Positions 51,227 to 60,575 of a DNA stretch of 64,000 nucleotides are shown piece by piece. The notes below the pieces were generated by a model, which had not been told where the DNA came from, ran no database searches, and saw only the letters and a list, made by a program, of their open reading frames with translations. The translations under genes were made by a program, and so were the position numbers. Origin of the DNA: an uncultured Mesonia sp. (GTDB lineage: Bacteria > Bacteroidota > Bacteroidia > Flavobacteriales > Flavobacteriaceae); the NCBI GenBank assembly GCA_947499595.1, contig CANMOY010000003.1, positions 1-64,000 of the forward strand. The letters run 5' to 3'. Each line of letters opens with the position of its first letter. Position 1 is the first letter of the stretch.

Positions 51227-53374
51227 TTATTCTTTGTTTTTCTGCTCTCTTGGTGGTCGAGGAAGAAGTGCCTTGCGAGAAACTTTTTCTTTTCTGGTTT
51301 TAGGATCAAAACCAAAATATTTTACGTCTATTACATCGCCAAGATTTACCACATCGGTAACATTGTTTGTTCTTTCCCAAGCCAATTCAGAGATATGTAA
51401 TAAAACCTCATTTCCTGGTGCTTCGGTATATTCTACCACAGCTCCAAAATCTAAAAGCTTAATTACTTTTACTTCATAAACGCTTCCTTTCTCAGGCTTA
51501 AAAGTAATAGCATCTATTTTAGCTAGAACTTTATCGATTCCTTCTTGGTCTGTACCCAGTATTTCTACAATACCTTCTTCGGTAACAGGATCTTCATTAA
51601 TTACAATAGTAGTGTTGGTTTCTTTTTGTAATTCTTGAATTACTTTACCACCCGGACCAATAAGACTACCGATATATTCATTAGGAATTCTACGGGTAAT
51701 CATTTTAGGAGCATGTGCTTTAACCGTTTCGTTTGGCTGGTCTATAGTGTCTGTAATTTTTTCTAAGATATGTAATCGACCTGCTCTGGCTTGTTGAAGC
51801 GCTTTAATTAAGATTTCATAACTTAAACCCTTTACTTTGATATCCATTTGGCAAGCGGTTATACCCTCAGCTGTACCAGTTACTTTAAAGTCCATATCAC
51901 CTAAATGATCTTCATCACCTAAAATATCTGATAGCACTGCATATTTACCACTATCGGCATCGCTAATAAGTCCCATTGCAATACCTGAAACCGGCTTTTT
52001 AAGCTGAACCCCAGCATCCATAATTGCCATAGTTCCTGCGCAAACGGTCGCCATTGAAGAAGAACCATTAGATTCTAAGATTTCTGAAACTACACGAACG
52101 GTGTAAGGGCAATTATCTGGAATCATTCCTTTAAGGGCGCGCTGAGCTAAATTTCCATGTCCTATTTCTCTTCGTGAGGTACCTCGAATAGGTCTTGCCT
52201 CACCAGTTGAGAATGGAGGAAAATTGTAATGTAAGTAAAAGGTCTCTTCGCCTTCAAAACTAGGCATATCTATTTGGTTTGCTTCGCGCGAAGTACCAAG
52301 GGTCACCGTTGCAAGCGCTTGGGTTTCACCTCGAGTAAAAATCGAAGAACCGTGAACAGAAGGTAAGTAATCAACCTCACACCAAATTGGTCTAATCTCA
52401 TCTGTTTTACGTCCGTCTAAACGTAAACCTTCATTTAAAGTTAAATCTCTTACTGCTGCTTTTTCGGCTTTGCTGTAGTACTTGCTTATTAAATCGCCAT
52501 ACTCCTCTTGCTCTTCTTCAGAAAAACTAGCGGTAATTTCTTCTTTAATTTCCGCGAAAGCTGCACTGCGTTCTGCTTTAGAAGAACCCGCTTTGGCTAC
52601 TTCATAAACTTTATCATAAGCCAAATCGTGAATTCGTTTAGCTAAGGCTTCATCTTCTCTTTCACCTTCATAAGTTCTGGTTTCTTTTTTACCAAAAGCT
52701 TCGGCCAGTTTTATTTGCGCCTCACATTGCTTTTTAATTGCTTCGTGAGCAAATTTGATGGCTTCGGTCATTTCTTCTTCAGAAATTTCTTTCATTTCTC
52801 CTTCAACCATCATAACAGAATCGGCAGAAGCACCAATCATCATATCGATATCCGATTCAGCTAATTGGCTAAGCGTGGGGTTGATGATAAACTCACCATT
52901 TACACGACCTACACGAACTTCAGAAATGGCACACTCAAATGGTATGTCTGATAACTGAATAGCCGCAGAGGCAGCCAAACCAGCCATAGCATCTGGCATC
53001 ACATCATCGTCATGAGACATAAGTTGAATCATAACCTGCGTTTCTGCGTGGTAATCTTTAGGGAAAAGTGGTCTTAAAACGCGATCTACAATACGCATAG
53101 TAAGCACTTCGCCATCACTTGGTCGTGCTTCTCTTTTAAAGAAACCGCCAGGATATCTTCCGGCAGCCGCAAATTTCTCTCTATAATCTACCGTTAAAGG
53201 TAAAAAATCAACGTCGCTTTGTTTGTAGTTAGAGACTACGGTACACAGCAGCATAGAATTTCCTGATTTCACAACAACAGAACCGTGGGCCTGTTTTGCT
53301 AATTTTCCGGTCTCGATAGAGATTTCTCTTCCATCTCCTAAATCGATAACCTCTTTAAATGTTTTTGGAATCAT
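51227..53374 (-). CDS. pnp: Polynucleotide phosphorylase
   Basis: 715 residues. Phosphorolytic 3'-5' exoribonuclease. Two RNase PH domains (~10-145 and ~320-545) around a helical domain, KH domain with [16 protein letters not shown] (about 568-583) and C-terminal S1 domain (~630-700, [20 protein letters not shown] and HISELAWER). It follows rpsO on the same strand, the classic rpsO-pnp order; each has its own terminator. Confidence 0.97.
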   Translation of the reverse strand: MIPKTFKEVIDLGDGREISIETGKLAKQAHGSVVVKSGNSMLLCTVVSNYKQSDVDFLPLTVDYREKFAAAGRYPGGFFKREARPSDGEVLTMRIVDRVLRPLFPKDYHAETQVMIQLMSHDDDVMPDAMAGLAASAAIQLSDIPFECAISEVRVGRVNGEFIINPTLSQLAESDIDMMIGASADSVMMVEGEMKEISEEEMTEAIKFAHEAIKKQCEAQIKLAEAFGKKETRTYEGEREDEALAKRIHDLAYDKVYEVAKAGSSKAERSAAFAEIKEEITASFSEEEQEEYGDLISKYYSKAEKAAVRDLTLNEGLRLDGRKTDEIRPIWCEVDYLPSVHGSSIFTRGETQALATVTLGTSREANQIDMPSFEGEETFYLHYNFPPFSTGEARPIRGTSRREIGHGNLAQRALKGMIPDNCPYTVRVVSEILESNGSSSMATVCAGTMAIMDAGVQLKKPVSGIAMGLISDADSGKYAVLSDILGDEDHLGDMDFKVTGTAEGITACQMDIKVKGLSYEILIKALQQARAGRLHILEKITDTIDQPNETVKAHAPKMITRRIPNEYIGSLIGPGGKVIQELQKETNTTIVINEDPVTEEGIVEILGTDQEGIDKVLAKIDAITFKPEKGSVYEVKVIKLLDFGAVVEYTEAPGNEVLLHISELAWERTNNVTDVVNLGDVIDVKYFGFDPKTRKEKVSRKALLPRPPREQKNKE

Positions 53375-53413
53375 ACTTTTTATTTCTAAGTTAACAATGG
53401 TCTCCGTCGGGAT

Positions 53414-53427
53414 CCAGGACGGCCTGG
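53414..53427 (-). other. GC-rich hairpin in the pnp leader
   Basis: CCAGG/CCTGG with a 4-nt loop, inside a GC-rich patch followed by a GTGTGTGTTGTGTGT tract (on the plus strand 53430-53445). About 40 nt upstream of the pnp start. In E. coli the pnp leader hairpin is cut by RNase III for autoregulation; a comparable role here is inference. Confidence 0.4.
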
Positions 53428-53507
53428 GTTGTGTGTGTTGTGTGTAGTTGTAATGACCAATGAAAAACTATTACTGTAGCTTTTTCTTTATTTTCTTACA
53501 CCAAGGT

Positions 53508-53537
53508 AAAAAAAAAGGGGCAAAACGCCCCCTTAAA
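53508..53537 (-). terminator. Rho-independent terminator of rpsO
   Basis: GGGGC/GCCCC stem with AAAAC-type loop, leftward T run of nine. Confidence 0.88.
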
Positions 53538-53538
53538 A

Positions 53539-53808
53539 TTATTTTCTAAGTCCTAAATCTTTTACGATTTCACGATACCTCATAATGTCTTTCTTCATTA
53601 GGTAGTCTAAAAGACGTCTTCTTTTACCCACTAAAGACACAAGAGCGCGCTCAGAGTTAAAATCTTTTTGGTTTCCTTTTAAATGTTTTGAGATGTGTGC
53701 AATTCGCTTAGTGAATAATGCGATTTGTCCTTCGGTAGATCCGGTATCATTCTTTCCGCTACCATACTTCTCAAATAATTCTTGTTTTGCTTCTTTACTT
53801 AAATACAT
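53539..53808 (-). CDS. rpsO: 30S ribosomal protein S15
   Basis: 89 residues, standard length. Four-helix protein binding 16S rRNA. The signature GSTEGQIALFTKRIAHISKHLK (pieces, 23-44) and LVGKRRRLLDYL (53-64) are clear. Preceded by TATATTTG on the minus strand; the leader contains a small hairpin GATAG/CTATC at 53840-53854. Followed by pnp. Confidence 0.98.
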   Translation of the reverse strand: MYLSKEAKQELFEKYGSGKNDTGSTEGQIALFTKRIAHISKHLKGNQKDFNSERALVSLVGKRRRLLDYLMKKDIMRYREIVKDLGLRK

Positions 53809-53860
53809 TCCAATATTATTTCAATGATTATTATGCATAGATAGATTTTCTATCAAGCGG

Positions 53861-53868
53861 CAAATATA
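53861..53868 (-). promoter_or_regulatory. -7 element of rpsO
   Basis: Minus strand TATATTTG, perfect match, about 52 bp before the start. No clear -33. Confidence 0.6.
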
Positions 53869-54031
53869 AAACATAATTTTTTAATTTATTCTAGTTAATG
53901 CAATTATTTACTTCCGCTTTAAGCGGATTATTGTAAAGGATGATATTGAGAAAGTAGTCTGACTTTATAAATCCGTTATTCATTAAATTATAACGGGGTT
54001 GACTTTGTCTTTTAGTTTGGTCAAATTCATA

Positions 54032-54063
54032 TTGGTGCAAGTTACTTATTTTTTATAGCTTTG
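54032..54063 (+). promoter_or_regulatory. Promoter of the metal locus
   Basis: TTG at 54032-54034, 21-bp spacer, TAGCTTTG at 54056-54063. Same spacing as the queA promoter. Only 4 bp separate it from the ATG. Confidence 0.6.
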
Positions 54064-54067
54064 TGCT

Positions 54068-54481
54068 ATGTTTAAAAATGCTGTCATAAAATTTCAAGCT
54101 TTTTTTATAGCTTTTGTACTACTGCTGTCTACCACTTCTTTTGCAGTAGAAAAGCATTTTTGTGCAGAGATATTAGTTGATTTTAGTTTTAGATTAGATA
54201 CCCAATCTTGCTGTCCAGAGCCCGACCCAGAAGAGCAAATTAATTTTGAAAATTCTTGTTGCCAAGATTCTATCGAAGTTTTTTCTGGTCAAAAGCAACT
54301 TAAGCAAGATCAATCAGATTGGGATATTCAAGTGCCAAAGGCATCTATTTTATCTTTTACTTCTATCAATTCCGCTTTAAGCTTAATACAGGAGCAAAGA
54401 CTCCATTTATTAGTTTGGAGCAAAACACCTCCATTCTGTAATACTCCGCTTTATTTGCGTAATGAGCAATGGCTCATTTAG
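54068..54481 (+). CDS. Small Cys-rich protein of the HYC_CC_PP type
   Basis: 137 residues. N-terminal signal peptide or membrane helix (about 9-26). Then HFC at 30-32, CC at 48-49, CC at 64-65, and PP at 121-122. This order of motifs fits the small Bacteroidota family named HYC_CC_PP, which I recall lying next to TonB receptors for metals; here H-F-C replaces H-Y-C. Function is unknown; its paired cysteines suggest binding of a soft metal such as copper. Directly upstream of such a receptor. Confidence 0.7.
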   Translation: MFKNAVIKFQAFFIAFVLLLSTTSFAVEKHFCAEILVDFSFRLDTQSCCPEPDPEEQINFENSCCQDSIEVFSGQKQLKQDQSDWDIQVPKASILSFTSINSALSLIQEQRLHLLVWSKTPPFCNTPLYLRNEQWLI

Positions 54482-54576
54482 ACTTTTATTTTTAATTAGA
54501 CTGCCCTAGTAGATTTCACAGAAGGCAGTTTTTATGTTTTTTACCGAACATCAATTAAAAATTAAAAGCAATTACA

Positions 54577-56814
54577 ATGAAAAGAATATCCTGCCTTTTT
54601 ATGCTATTTTTAGGTATTTGTGCGGGTGCACAAGAAAAAATAAGCGGCGTTGTTTATGAGCGCGGAGAAAAAAATATGCCTTTGCCCGGCGCTAATGTGT
54701 ATTGGCTAGGCACCCAAGTAGGAACCGTAACAGACTTTGACGGAAAATTTGACTTACCTTATAAAAGCGAATCTCAACAATTGGTGGTGAGTTATATTGG
54801 TTTTACAACCGATACCGTTGCGGTTAGGGATGCTAAAATTCCTTTAAAGATAGACTTAGCACCTAAAAGCAATTTAGATGAAATTAAGATTGTCTCTAAA
54901 AAACAAGCAACTTCTAGATCGTTTTTAGATGCTCAAAATGTAATTAACGTAAGCAGCGATGAATTATTGAAGGCTGCTTGCTGTAATTTGTCTGAAAGTT
55001 TTGAGACAAATCCCTCTATAGATGTCAATTTTGCCGATGCTATCTCGGGTACTCGCCAAATTAAAATGCTGGGATTAACCAGCCCATACATACTTATTGC
55101 TACAGAAAATATACCTACAGTACGCGGAGCTTCACAAGCCTATGGACTCACTTTTACTCCTGGTACTTGGGTAGAGAGTATTCAAATTACTAAAGGTGCA
55201 GGAAGTGTAGTTAATGGTTATGAAAGTATGGCAGGGCAAATAAATGTTGAGTTACAGAAAACCACCAAAGATGATCGGTTTTTCTTAAATCTTTATGGAG
55301 CCACTAATCAAAGATTTGAGTTGAATTCCCATTTCAATACTCCCGTGAGCAAAAAATGGAGTACCGGCCTTTACGTGCACGGAAATATACACCAAGAAAA
55401 ACACGATGTAAATCATGATGGTTTTTTAGATATGCCTTTATATCATCAAGTTAATGTGATGAACCGTTGGCAGTATACCGACACAGAAAAAGGCTTGGTT
55501 GGCTTTTTTAATATTAGGGCGCTAACCGATGAAAAACAGGCGGGACAAGTAAATTTTGATCCAGAGCAACATAAACTAGGCAATCAAGTTTTGGGAAGCG
55601 AAATAAAAACCCAACGTTATGATTTCTCAAGTAAATTCGGTTATGTTAACCCAGATTTACCTTGGCAGAATATGGGGGCGCAATTTTCGGTTAGTCACCA
55701 TAACCAAGAGTCGTATTTTGGATTACGTAGGTATGATATAACGCAGAATAGCATATTTACTAATTTTATGTATAATAGTATTATTAGTGATTCTAGGCAC
55801 AAAATAAAAACGGGTGTTAGTTTTACTTATGATGATTACGAAGAACTTGTAGAAAACAAAAGTTATACGCGAACAGATAATGCGGTAGGCGCTTTCTTTG
55901 AATATAATTTTGACAACCTAGAAAAGCTAAATTTAACTCTAGGCTTACGGGCAGATCAGCATAACCGTATGGGCTTTTTCTTGACTCCTAGGTTGCATAT
56001 GCGTTATTCCCCTTGGGGTAAATCGGCTTTTAGGGCATCAATTGGTAGAGGAAAGCGTTTGGCCAATATTTTTGCAGAAAATCAAAATTTGTTCGCTACC
56101 GCTAGAAGTATAAAAATCTATCCTTCCAATTCAGAAGGGGCTTACGGCTTAGATGCTGAGATTGCTTGGAATTATGGAGTTTCTTTTTTACAAGGATTTA
56201 ATTTATGGGGCAATAAGGCAGATATTACCGTAGATTTTTACCGTACAGATTTTGAAAATCAGTTGGTTATCGATTGGGAATCGCCTACGCAGATTCAGTT
56301 CTATAATTTAAAGAATGAAAGCTATGCCAACAGCTTTCAAGTAGAGGCTAATTATAATATTACAAAAGGTTTACATACGCGTTTTGCTTATAAATATTAT
56401 GATATAAAAACCAAGTATTTAAGTGGTGAAAAATTGAAGCCTCTTACGGCACAACATAGGTTTTTTGCTAATCTATCTTACGAAACGCCTATTAAAAATA
56501 ATAGTACTTGGAAGTTTGATGTTACTTATAATTGGTTAGGGAAACAACGCTTTCCTCAAACCGATTCTAATCCGCAAGCCTATCAATTACCCGAATTTTC
56601 GCCAGAAGTAAATACGGTAAATGCACAGGTTACGAGAGTGTTTTCGCCAAAGTTTGAAGTATATTTAGGAGGAGAAAACATAACCAACGTTAGGCAAAAC
56701 CGACCTATTTTAGCAGCCGATAACCCGTTTGGGTCTAATTTTGATACTACTATTGTATATGGTCCTATCTTTGGTAGTATGTATTATATGGGACTTCGTT
56801 ATAAATTGAACTAA
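54577..56814 (+). CDS. TonB-dependent receptor, probably for a metal
   Basis: 745 residues. Signal peptide to residue ~18; carboxypeptidase-D-like beta domain 20-100 (ISGVVYERG...GTVTDFDGKFDL). A plug domain of ~115-230 has an unusual CC at 135-136 (LKAACCNLSESFETNPSIDVN); a 22-strand barrel follows, ending GLRYKLN. No SusD partner gene follows, so this is not a SusC-type glycan system. The neighbours (Cys-rich protein before, HMA protein after) point to copper or another heavy metal. Substrate is inference. Confidence 0.85.
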   Translation: MKRISCLFMLFLGICAGAQEKISGVVYERGEKNMPLPGANVYWLGTQVGTVTDFDGKFDLPYKSESQQLVVSYIGFTTDTVAVRDAKIPLKIDLAPKSNLDEIKIVSKKQATSRSFLDAQNVINVSSDELLKAACCNLSESFETNPSIDVNFADAISGTRQIKMLGLTSPYILIATENIPTVRGASQAYGLTFTPGTWVESIQITKGAGSVVNGYESMAGQINVELQKTTKDDRFFLNLYGATNQRFELNSHFNTPVSKKWSTGLYVHGNIHQEKHDVNHDGFLDMPLYHQVNVMNRWQYTDTEKGLVGFFNIRALTDEKQAGQVNFDPEQHKLGNQVLGSEIKTQRYDFSSKFGYVNPDLPWQNMGAQFSVSHHNQESYFGLRRYDITQNSIFTNFMYNSIISDSRHKIKTGVSFTYDDYEELVENKSYTRTDNAVGAFFEYNFDNLEKLNLTLGLRADQHNRMGFFLTPRLHMRYSPWGKSAFRASIGRGKRLANIFAENQNLFATARSIKIYPSNSEGAYGLDAEIAWNYGVSFLQGFNLWGNKADITVDFYRTDFENQLVIDWESPTQIQFYNLKNESYANSFQVEANYNITKGLHTRFAYKYYDIKTKYLSGEKLKPLTAQHRFFANLSYETPIKNNSTWKFDVTYNWLGKQRFPQTDSNPQAYQLPEFSPEVNTVNAQVTRVFSPKFEVYLGGENITNVRQNRPILAADNPFGSNFDTTIVYGPIFGSMYYMGLRYKLN

Positions 56815-56834
56815 TAATTAAAACTAAAATTAAA

Positions 56835-57200
56835 ATGAAAAAAATAGTAAGTGTACTTTTATTTTTTGCCGTAAGTATGGCCTTTGCCCAAAGTAAAAAC
56901 GCCAGAGCAAGCCTTGTTGTAGATGGCGTTTGCGGTATGTGTAAAGAACGTATTGAAAAGGCAAGTATTAAAACTAAGGGAGTGAAAAGCGCCATTTGGA
57001 ATGTTGAAACCCACGAGTTAAAACTGATTTATAATGCTAAGAAAGCAGATTTAGGTGAGGTAAAACAAAATATTTTGGCCGTGGGTCATGATGTAAACGA
57101 TTTAAAAGCGAGCGACGAGGCGTATAATAGCGTACACGCTTGTTGCCGATACCGCGATGAAGCTGTTAAAGACGATCATAAAAAGGAAAAAGATCAATAA
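56835..57200 (+). CDS. Periplasmic heavy-metal-associated (HMA) domain protein
   Basis: 121 residues. Signal peptide 1-19 (MAFAQ). HMA ferredoxin-like fold with the metal loop GVCGMC, Cys33 and Cys36, as in copper chaperones and P-type ATPase metal domains. A second CC at 103-104 (HACCRYRDEA) and a Lys/Asp/His-rich tail follow. Likely carries Cu(I) or a similar ion in the periplasm. 20 bp after the receptor gene, followed by a strong terminator, so the three genes form a unit. Confidence 0.85.
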   Translation: MKKIVSVLLFFAVSMAFAQSKNARASLVVDGVCGMCKERIEKASIKTKGVKSAIWNVETHELKLIYNAKKADLGEVKQNILAVGHDVNDLKASDEAYNSVHACCRYRDEAVKDDHKKEKDQ

Positions 57201-57221
57201 GCACAACTTTATTTAAAATTT

Positions 57222-57257
57222 AAAGCCTCTAAGATTCTTAAATCTTAGAGGCTTTTT
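57222..57257 (+). terminator. Rho-independent terminator of the metal locus
   Basis: 15-bp perfect stem (57222-57236 with 57241-57255), loop CTTA, T tract. Confidence 0.93.
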
Positions 57258-57292
57258 AAAAGGATTAATAAATTATTTTGCCAGGATTAGAC

Positions 57293-57904
57293 TTAAAACT
57301 GATACCCTAAGCCTGTTTTTAAAGAAATACTTTTGTATTGGTTATAACCAAACCCATATCCTATTTTTGCTGTAAGAAATAAATTTTTATACAAGGCAAT
57401 ATTTCCTTGTACCTGCAGTTGAAAAGTCTCATCTGACGATTTGCCGGTAACTATATAATCAGCGTTCCCTTCTAGATCTGTTATACTTTCTATCAAACCG
57501 TCATAAAACATACCTAAATAATTTACTTCACCAAAAACTTTAAATCTCTTTTGATTAATAATTAAATAGGCAACACCTATTTCCCATTTCTTAATTTCGG
57601 TTTCGCTATCTAGCCAAAACAAATCCTCATAATTGTCATCTGTTTTGGCATAAATTTTACCCCAAGATAATCCTAAGTGAAATCTTTTGTATACTTTTCT
57701 GGAGTATGCAATCTGAAACCCTGAACCGCTGAATGTATTGTTGTATCTTGTTTTAACACTGAGGTATTCATAGTTTCCCTCTAAAAAATTACCTTCATTA
57801 AAAATAATTTCTGTAATTGTTTTTTTATCATTAGAAGATTTTTCTTGAGCATAAGTGTAAGTAACAAAAATCGTTAATAGGAACAATTAGTATGCTTTTT
57901 TCAT
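57293..57904 (-). pseudogene. Outer membrane barrel protein with stop codon in signal peptide
   Basis: From ATG 57904 the frame reads MKKAY, then TAA (57887-57889), then LFLLTIFVTYTYAQ and the rest of the protein without a break to 57293. The joined N terminus is a perfect signal peptide for a ~200-residue barrel protein: alternating strands, ending SLKTGLGYQF. Without the first five residues the signal lacks its basic N region. Either the gene has a nonsense mutation, translation restarts at TTG 57886, or there is a base error. No family recognised. Divergent from the XRE regulator at 58000. Confidence 0.7.
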
Positions 57905-57973
57905 TTTGAAATTTTAATTGAATAATGATGTAAAGATATTCTTAAAATTCTTTTTACTTTAATCTAAATTATT

Positions 57974-57992
57974 CTATTTTAGACTAAAATAG
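57974..57992. promoter_or_regulatory. Palindromic operator before the XRE gene
   Basis: CTATTTTAG-A-CTAAAATAG, a perfect 9-bp inverted repeat with one central base, 7 bp before the XRE start. A further CTAAATT half-site lies just upstream at 57964. Likely target of the regulator itself. Confidence 0.65.
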
Positions 57993-57999
57993 TTATAAA

Positions 58000-58359
58000 A
58001 TGACTGGTATTGGGAAATGCATTAGAGCACTCAGACAAATAAAAGGCTATTCTCAAGAATATATGGCCATTAGATTACATATGTCGCAAAGTAATTATGC
58101 TAAAATAGAAAAAGAGTTAATCAACATCTCAACCCAACGCCTAAAGGCTATTGCAGCGGTTTTAGAAGTTAGTATGCACAGATTGCTAGTAGAACCTCCT
58201 CAAAAATCCACTGCACTAATTGATGAAAAAGAGGATCTCAATTTGGAGGTAATGGAAGATTTTTTTACAACTAAAGTGCTTTATGAAAAAATAATTGAAG
58301 ATAAAGACAAAGAAATTGCTTTTTTAAGGGAAGAAATAAAGCAGCTTAGAACAAAATAA
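58000..58359 (+). CDS. XRE-family transcriptional regulator
   Basis: 119 residues. Helix-turn-helix of the Xre/Cro type at about 5-62 (IRALRQIKGYSQEYMAIRLHMSQSNYAKIE in pieces, then RLKAIAAVLEV). A linker and a coiled-coil tail follow (about 88-118, YEKIIEDKDKEIAFLREEIKQL). The coiled coil should serve dimerisation; no effector domain. Palindromic operator just upstream suggests autoregulation and control of the divergent barrel gene. Confidence 0.85.
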   Translation: MTGIGKCIRALRQIKGYSQEYMAIRLHMSQSNYAKIEKELINISTQRLKAIAAVLEVSMHRLLVEPPQKSTALIDEKEDLNLEVMEDFFTTKVLYEKIIEDKDKEIAFLREEIKQLRTK

Positions 58360-58506
58360 TGTAATAGTTGTCAAACCTTATTGGGTTCATCACTCACGTA
58401 ATACTCTTTGCCTACTTCATCTATAGGTATTTAAAATTATGTAAAATCTATTTTGACAGACTTAATTTATTTTTTAAGCTCAGCTTCAGCTTGATTTAGA
58501 TTCAAA

Positions 58507-58543
58507 ATAAAACAAGCTAGCTTGTAAGCTAGCCTGTTTTTTA
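58507..58543. terminator. Terminator between XRE gene and accD
   Basis: GCTAGC/GCTAGC core stem extended by ACA/TGT after one mismatch, A tract left and T tract right; bidirectional and placed between converging genes. Confidence 0.8.
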
Positions 58544-58567
58544 TAGATTGAAGTGTTTTACACTTTT

Positions 58568-59425
58568 TTATGCACGAACCTGGTGGTTCTGAATTAAATC
58601 TAAGTATAAATTTACTTTATCTTTTAAATCTCTACGGTGAGTAATAAAATCTAAGAAACCATGTTCTTTTAAAAATTCTGCGGTTTGAAAATCATCTGGC
58701 AGATCTTTTCCAGTGGTATCTTTCACCACTCTAGGTCCGGCAAATCCAATAAGCGCGCCGGGTTCAGAAATATTAATATCGCCAAGCATCGCATAAGAGG
58801 CAGTGGTACCACCCGTTGTAGGGTCTGTACACAGAGAGATATAGGGTATCTTTTCTTCTGCGAGTTGAGCGATCATTACAGAGGTTTTTGCCAATTGCAT
58901 TAAAGATAGTACGGCTTCTTGCATACGGGCACCTCCAGATTTTGATATAATCATTAACGGGATTCTGTTATCTAGAGAATATTTTGCTGCTCGAGCTATT
59001 TTTTCTCCTACAACGCTACCCATAGAACCGCCTACAAAGCTAAAATCCATACAAGCTACTACTAGATCTTTTCCTTTAGATTTACCTACTCCTACTCGAA
59101 TAGCATCTTTTAGCCCGGTTTTTTTCTCGGCTTCCTGAATTCTGTCGGGGTATTTTTTCTTATCCTCAAATTTTAGAGGATCTTTAGAAGTAAGATTTGC
59201 GTCTAATTCTTTGAATTTATTGTCATCAAATAATATCTCAAAATACTCTTTACTTCCTATTCTTACGTGGTAACCATCTTCTGGGCTTACGTAAAAATTT
59301 CTAGCCAACTCTTCGGCATCTACAATTTTACCAGTTGGAGATTTGTACCACAAGCCTTTGGGTACATCTTTTTTATCTTCGGTAGCGGTTTGTATTCCCT
59401 TTTTTGTTCTTTTAAACCAAGCCAT
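58568..59425 (-). CDS. accD: Acetyl-CoA carboxylase carboxyltransferase beta, zinc ligands replaced
   Basis: 285 residues. Transfers the carboxyl group from biotin to acetyl-CoA, first step of fatty acid synthesis, together with AccA. The crotonase-like core is normal: [11 protein letters not shown] (about 129-139), SGGARMQE (about 162-169), [13 protein letters not shown] (about 205-217), and GFAGPRVV (about 229-236). The N-terminal four-Cys zinc ribbon has lost all ligands: SPTG at 29-32 and SPED at 47-50 where E. coli has CxxC twice. Downstream of fba on the same strand, 27 bp apart. Confidence 0.95.
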   Translation of the reverse strand: MAWFKRTKKGIQTATEDKKDVPKGLWYKSPTGKIVDAEELARNFYVSPEDGYHVRIGSKEYFEILFDDNKFKELDANLTSKDPLKFEDKKKYPDRIQEAEKKTGLKDAIRVGVGKSKGKDLVVACMDFSFVGGSMGSVVGEKIARAAKYSLDNRIPLMIISKSGGARMQEAVLSLMQLAKTSVMIAQLAEEKIPYISLCTDPTTGGTTASYAMLGDINISEPGALIGFAGPRVVKDTTGKDLPDDFQTAEFLKEHGFLDFITHRRDLKDKVNLYLDLIQNHQVRA

Positions 59426-59452
59426 AATTTTTACTTATTAATTGGGCAAATT

Positions 59453-60526
59453 TTATTTGCTTAATGTGTTGATATTATTAAGGTCTTCAAAAGCTTGTTT
59501 TAATCTTGTTTTAAAAGTGCTTTCACCTTCTCTTAACCATTTTCTTGGGTCGTAATATTTTTTATTTGGTAAATCTTCTCCTTCAGGATTTCCAATTTGC
59601 GAAGCTACATAGGCCTCGTTATTTTTCATGTAATCTCTAACTCCTTCCGTAAAGGCATATTGCAAATCGGTGTCTATATTCATCTTAATTACCCCATAAC
59701 CTATAGCTTCTCTTATTTCGGCTAGGCTAGAGCCACTGCCTCCGTGAAATACAAAATCAATATGGTTGTTGGGAACATTATAATTTTTGCTGATGTACTC
59801 TTGAGAATCTTTTAAGATGGTAGGGGTGAGCTTTACGTTACCGGGTTTATAAACTCCGTGAACATTTCCAAATGCGGCGGCAATGGTAAATTGATCGCTT
59901 ACTTTACTAAGCTCCTCAAATGCATAGGCAACCTCTTTGGGTTGCGTGTATAATTTAGATACATCTACATCTGTATTATCAACGCCATCTTCTTCGCCAC
60001 CAGTAATACCCAACTCAATTTCTAAAGTCATTCCCATCTTGCTCATGCGAGCCAAATATTCTTTGCAAATAGCAATGTTTTCTTCAAGAGGTTCTTCACT
60101 CAGGTCAATCATATGAGAACTATAAAGAGGTTTGCCTGTTTCTTTATAAAATTTTTCACCCTCGTCTAGCAAACCGTCTATCCAGGGTAGTAATTTTTTA
60201 GCACAATGATCGGTATGTAGGATAACGCTAGCGCCATAAGCTTCGGCCAACTGGTGAACGTGTTTGGCACCAGCTACGCCTCCTAAAATTGCGGCTTTTT
60301 GGTTTTCATTAGAAAGACCTTTACCTGCATTAAAAGAAGCTCCGCCATTTGAAAACTGTATGATAACGGGCGCGTTAAGCTCTGCAGCCGTTTCCATAAC
60401 CGTATTTAGGGTGTTTGACCCTACAACATTCACGGCCGGTAGGGCATAGGCATGTTTCTTAGCGTGGTTAAATATAGCTTGCACCTCTTTACCTGTAGCA
60501 ACTCCGGGTTTAATTTGATGACTCAT
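59453..60526 (-). CDS. fbaA: Fructose-bisphosphate aldolase, class II
   Basis: 357 residues, FbaA group of the zinc aldolases. Cleaves and forms fructose 1,6-bisphosphate. Metal and substrate motifs: LHTDHCAKK (about 107-115), SSHMIDLS (about 136-143), EIELGITGGEEDG (about 175-187), FGNVHGVY (about 220-227), FHGGSGS (about 264-270) and NIDTDLQ (about 286-292). Lies 49 bp after tamL. A -7 element TAATTTTG (minus, 60553-60560) gives it a start of its own. Confidence 0.96.
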   Translation of the reverse strand: MSHQIKPGVATGKEVQAIFNHAKKHAYALPAVNVVGSNTLNTVMETAAELNAPVIIQFSNGGASFNAGKGLSNENQKAAILGGVAGAKHVHQLAEAYGASVILHTDHCAKKLLPWIDGLLDEGEKFYKETGKPLYSSHMIDLSEEPLEENIAICKEYLARMSKMGMTLEIELGITGGEEDGVDNTDVDVSKLYTQPKEVAYAFEELSKVSDQFTIAAAFGNVHGVYKPGNVKLTPTILKDSQEYISKNYNVPNNHIDFVFHGGSGSSLAEIREAIGYGVIKMNIDTDLQYAFTEGVRDYMKNNEAYVASQIGNPEGEDLPNKKYYDPRKWLREGESTFKTRLKQAFEDLNNINTLSK

Positions 60527-60552
60527 ATAGTTGATCTTATAAATTTAAGAGA

Positions 60553-60560
60553 CAAAATTA
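60553..60560 (-). promoter_or_regulatory. -7 element of fba-accD
   Basis: Minus strand TAATTTTG, TAnnTTTG match, about 26 bp before fba; no clear -33. Confidence 0.45.
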
Positions 60561-60575
60561 ATAAAATAAAATGGC

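Noticed and set aside
54577-56814. SusC-type glycan receptor
   Set aside because: No susD-like gene follows, and the neighbours are metal-related.
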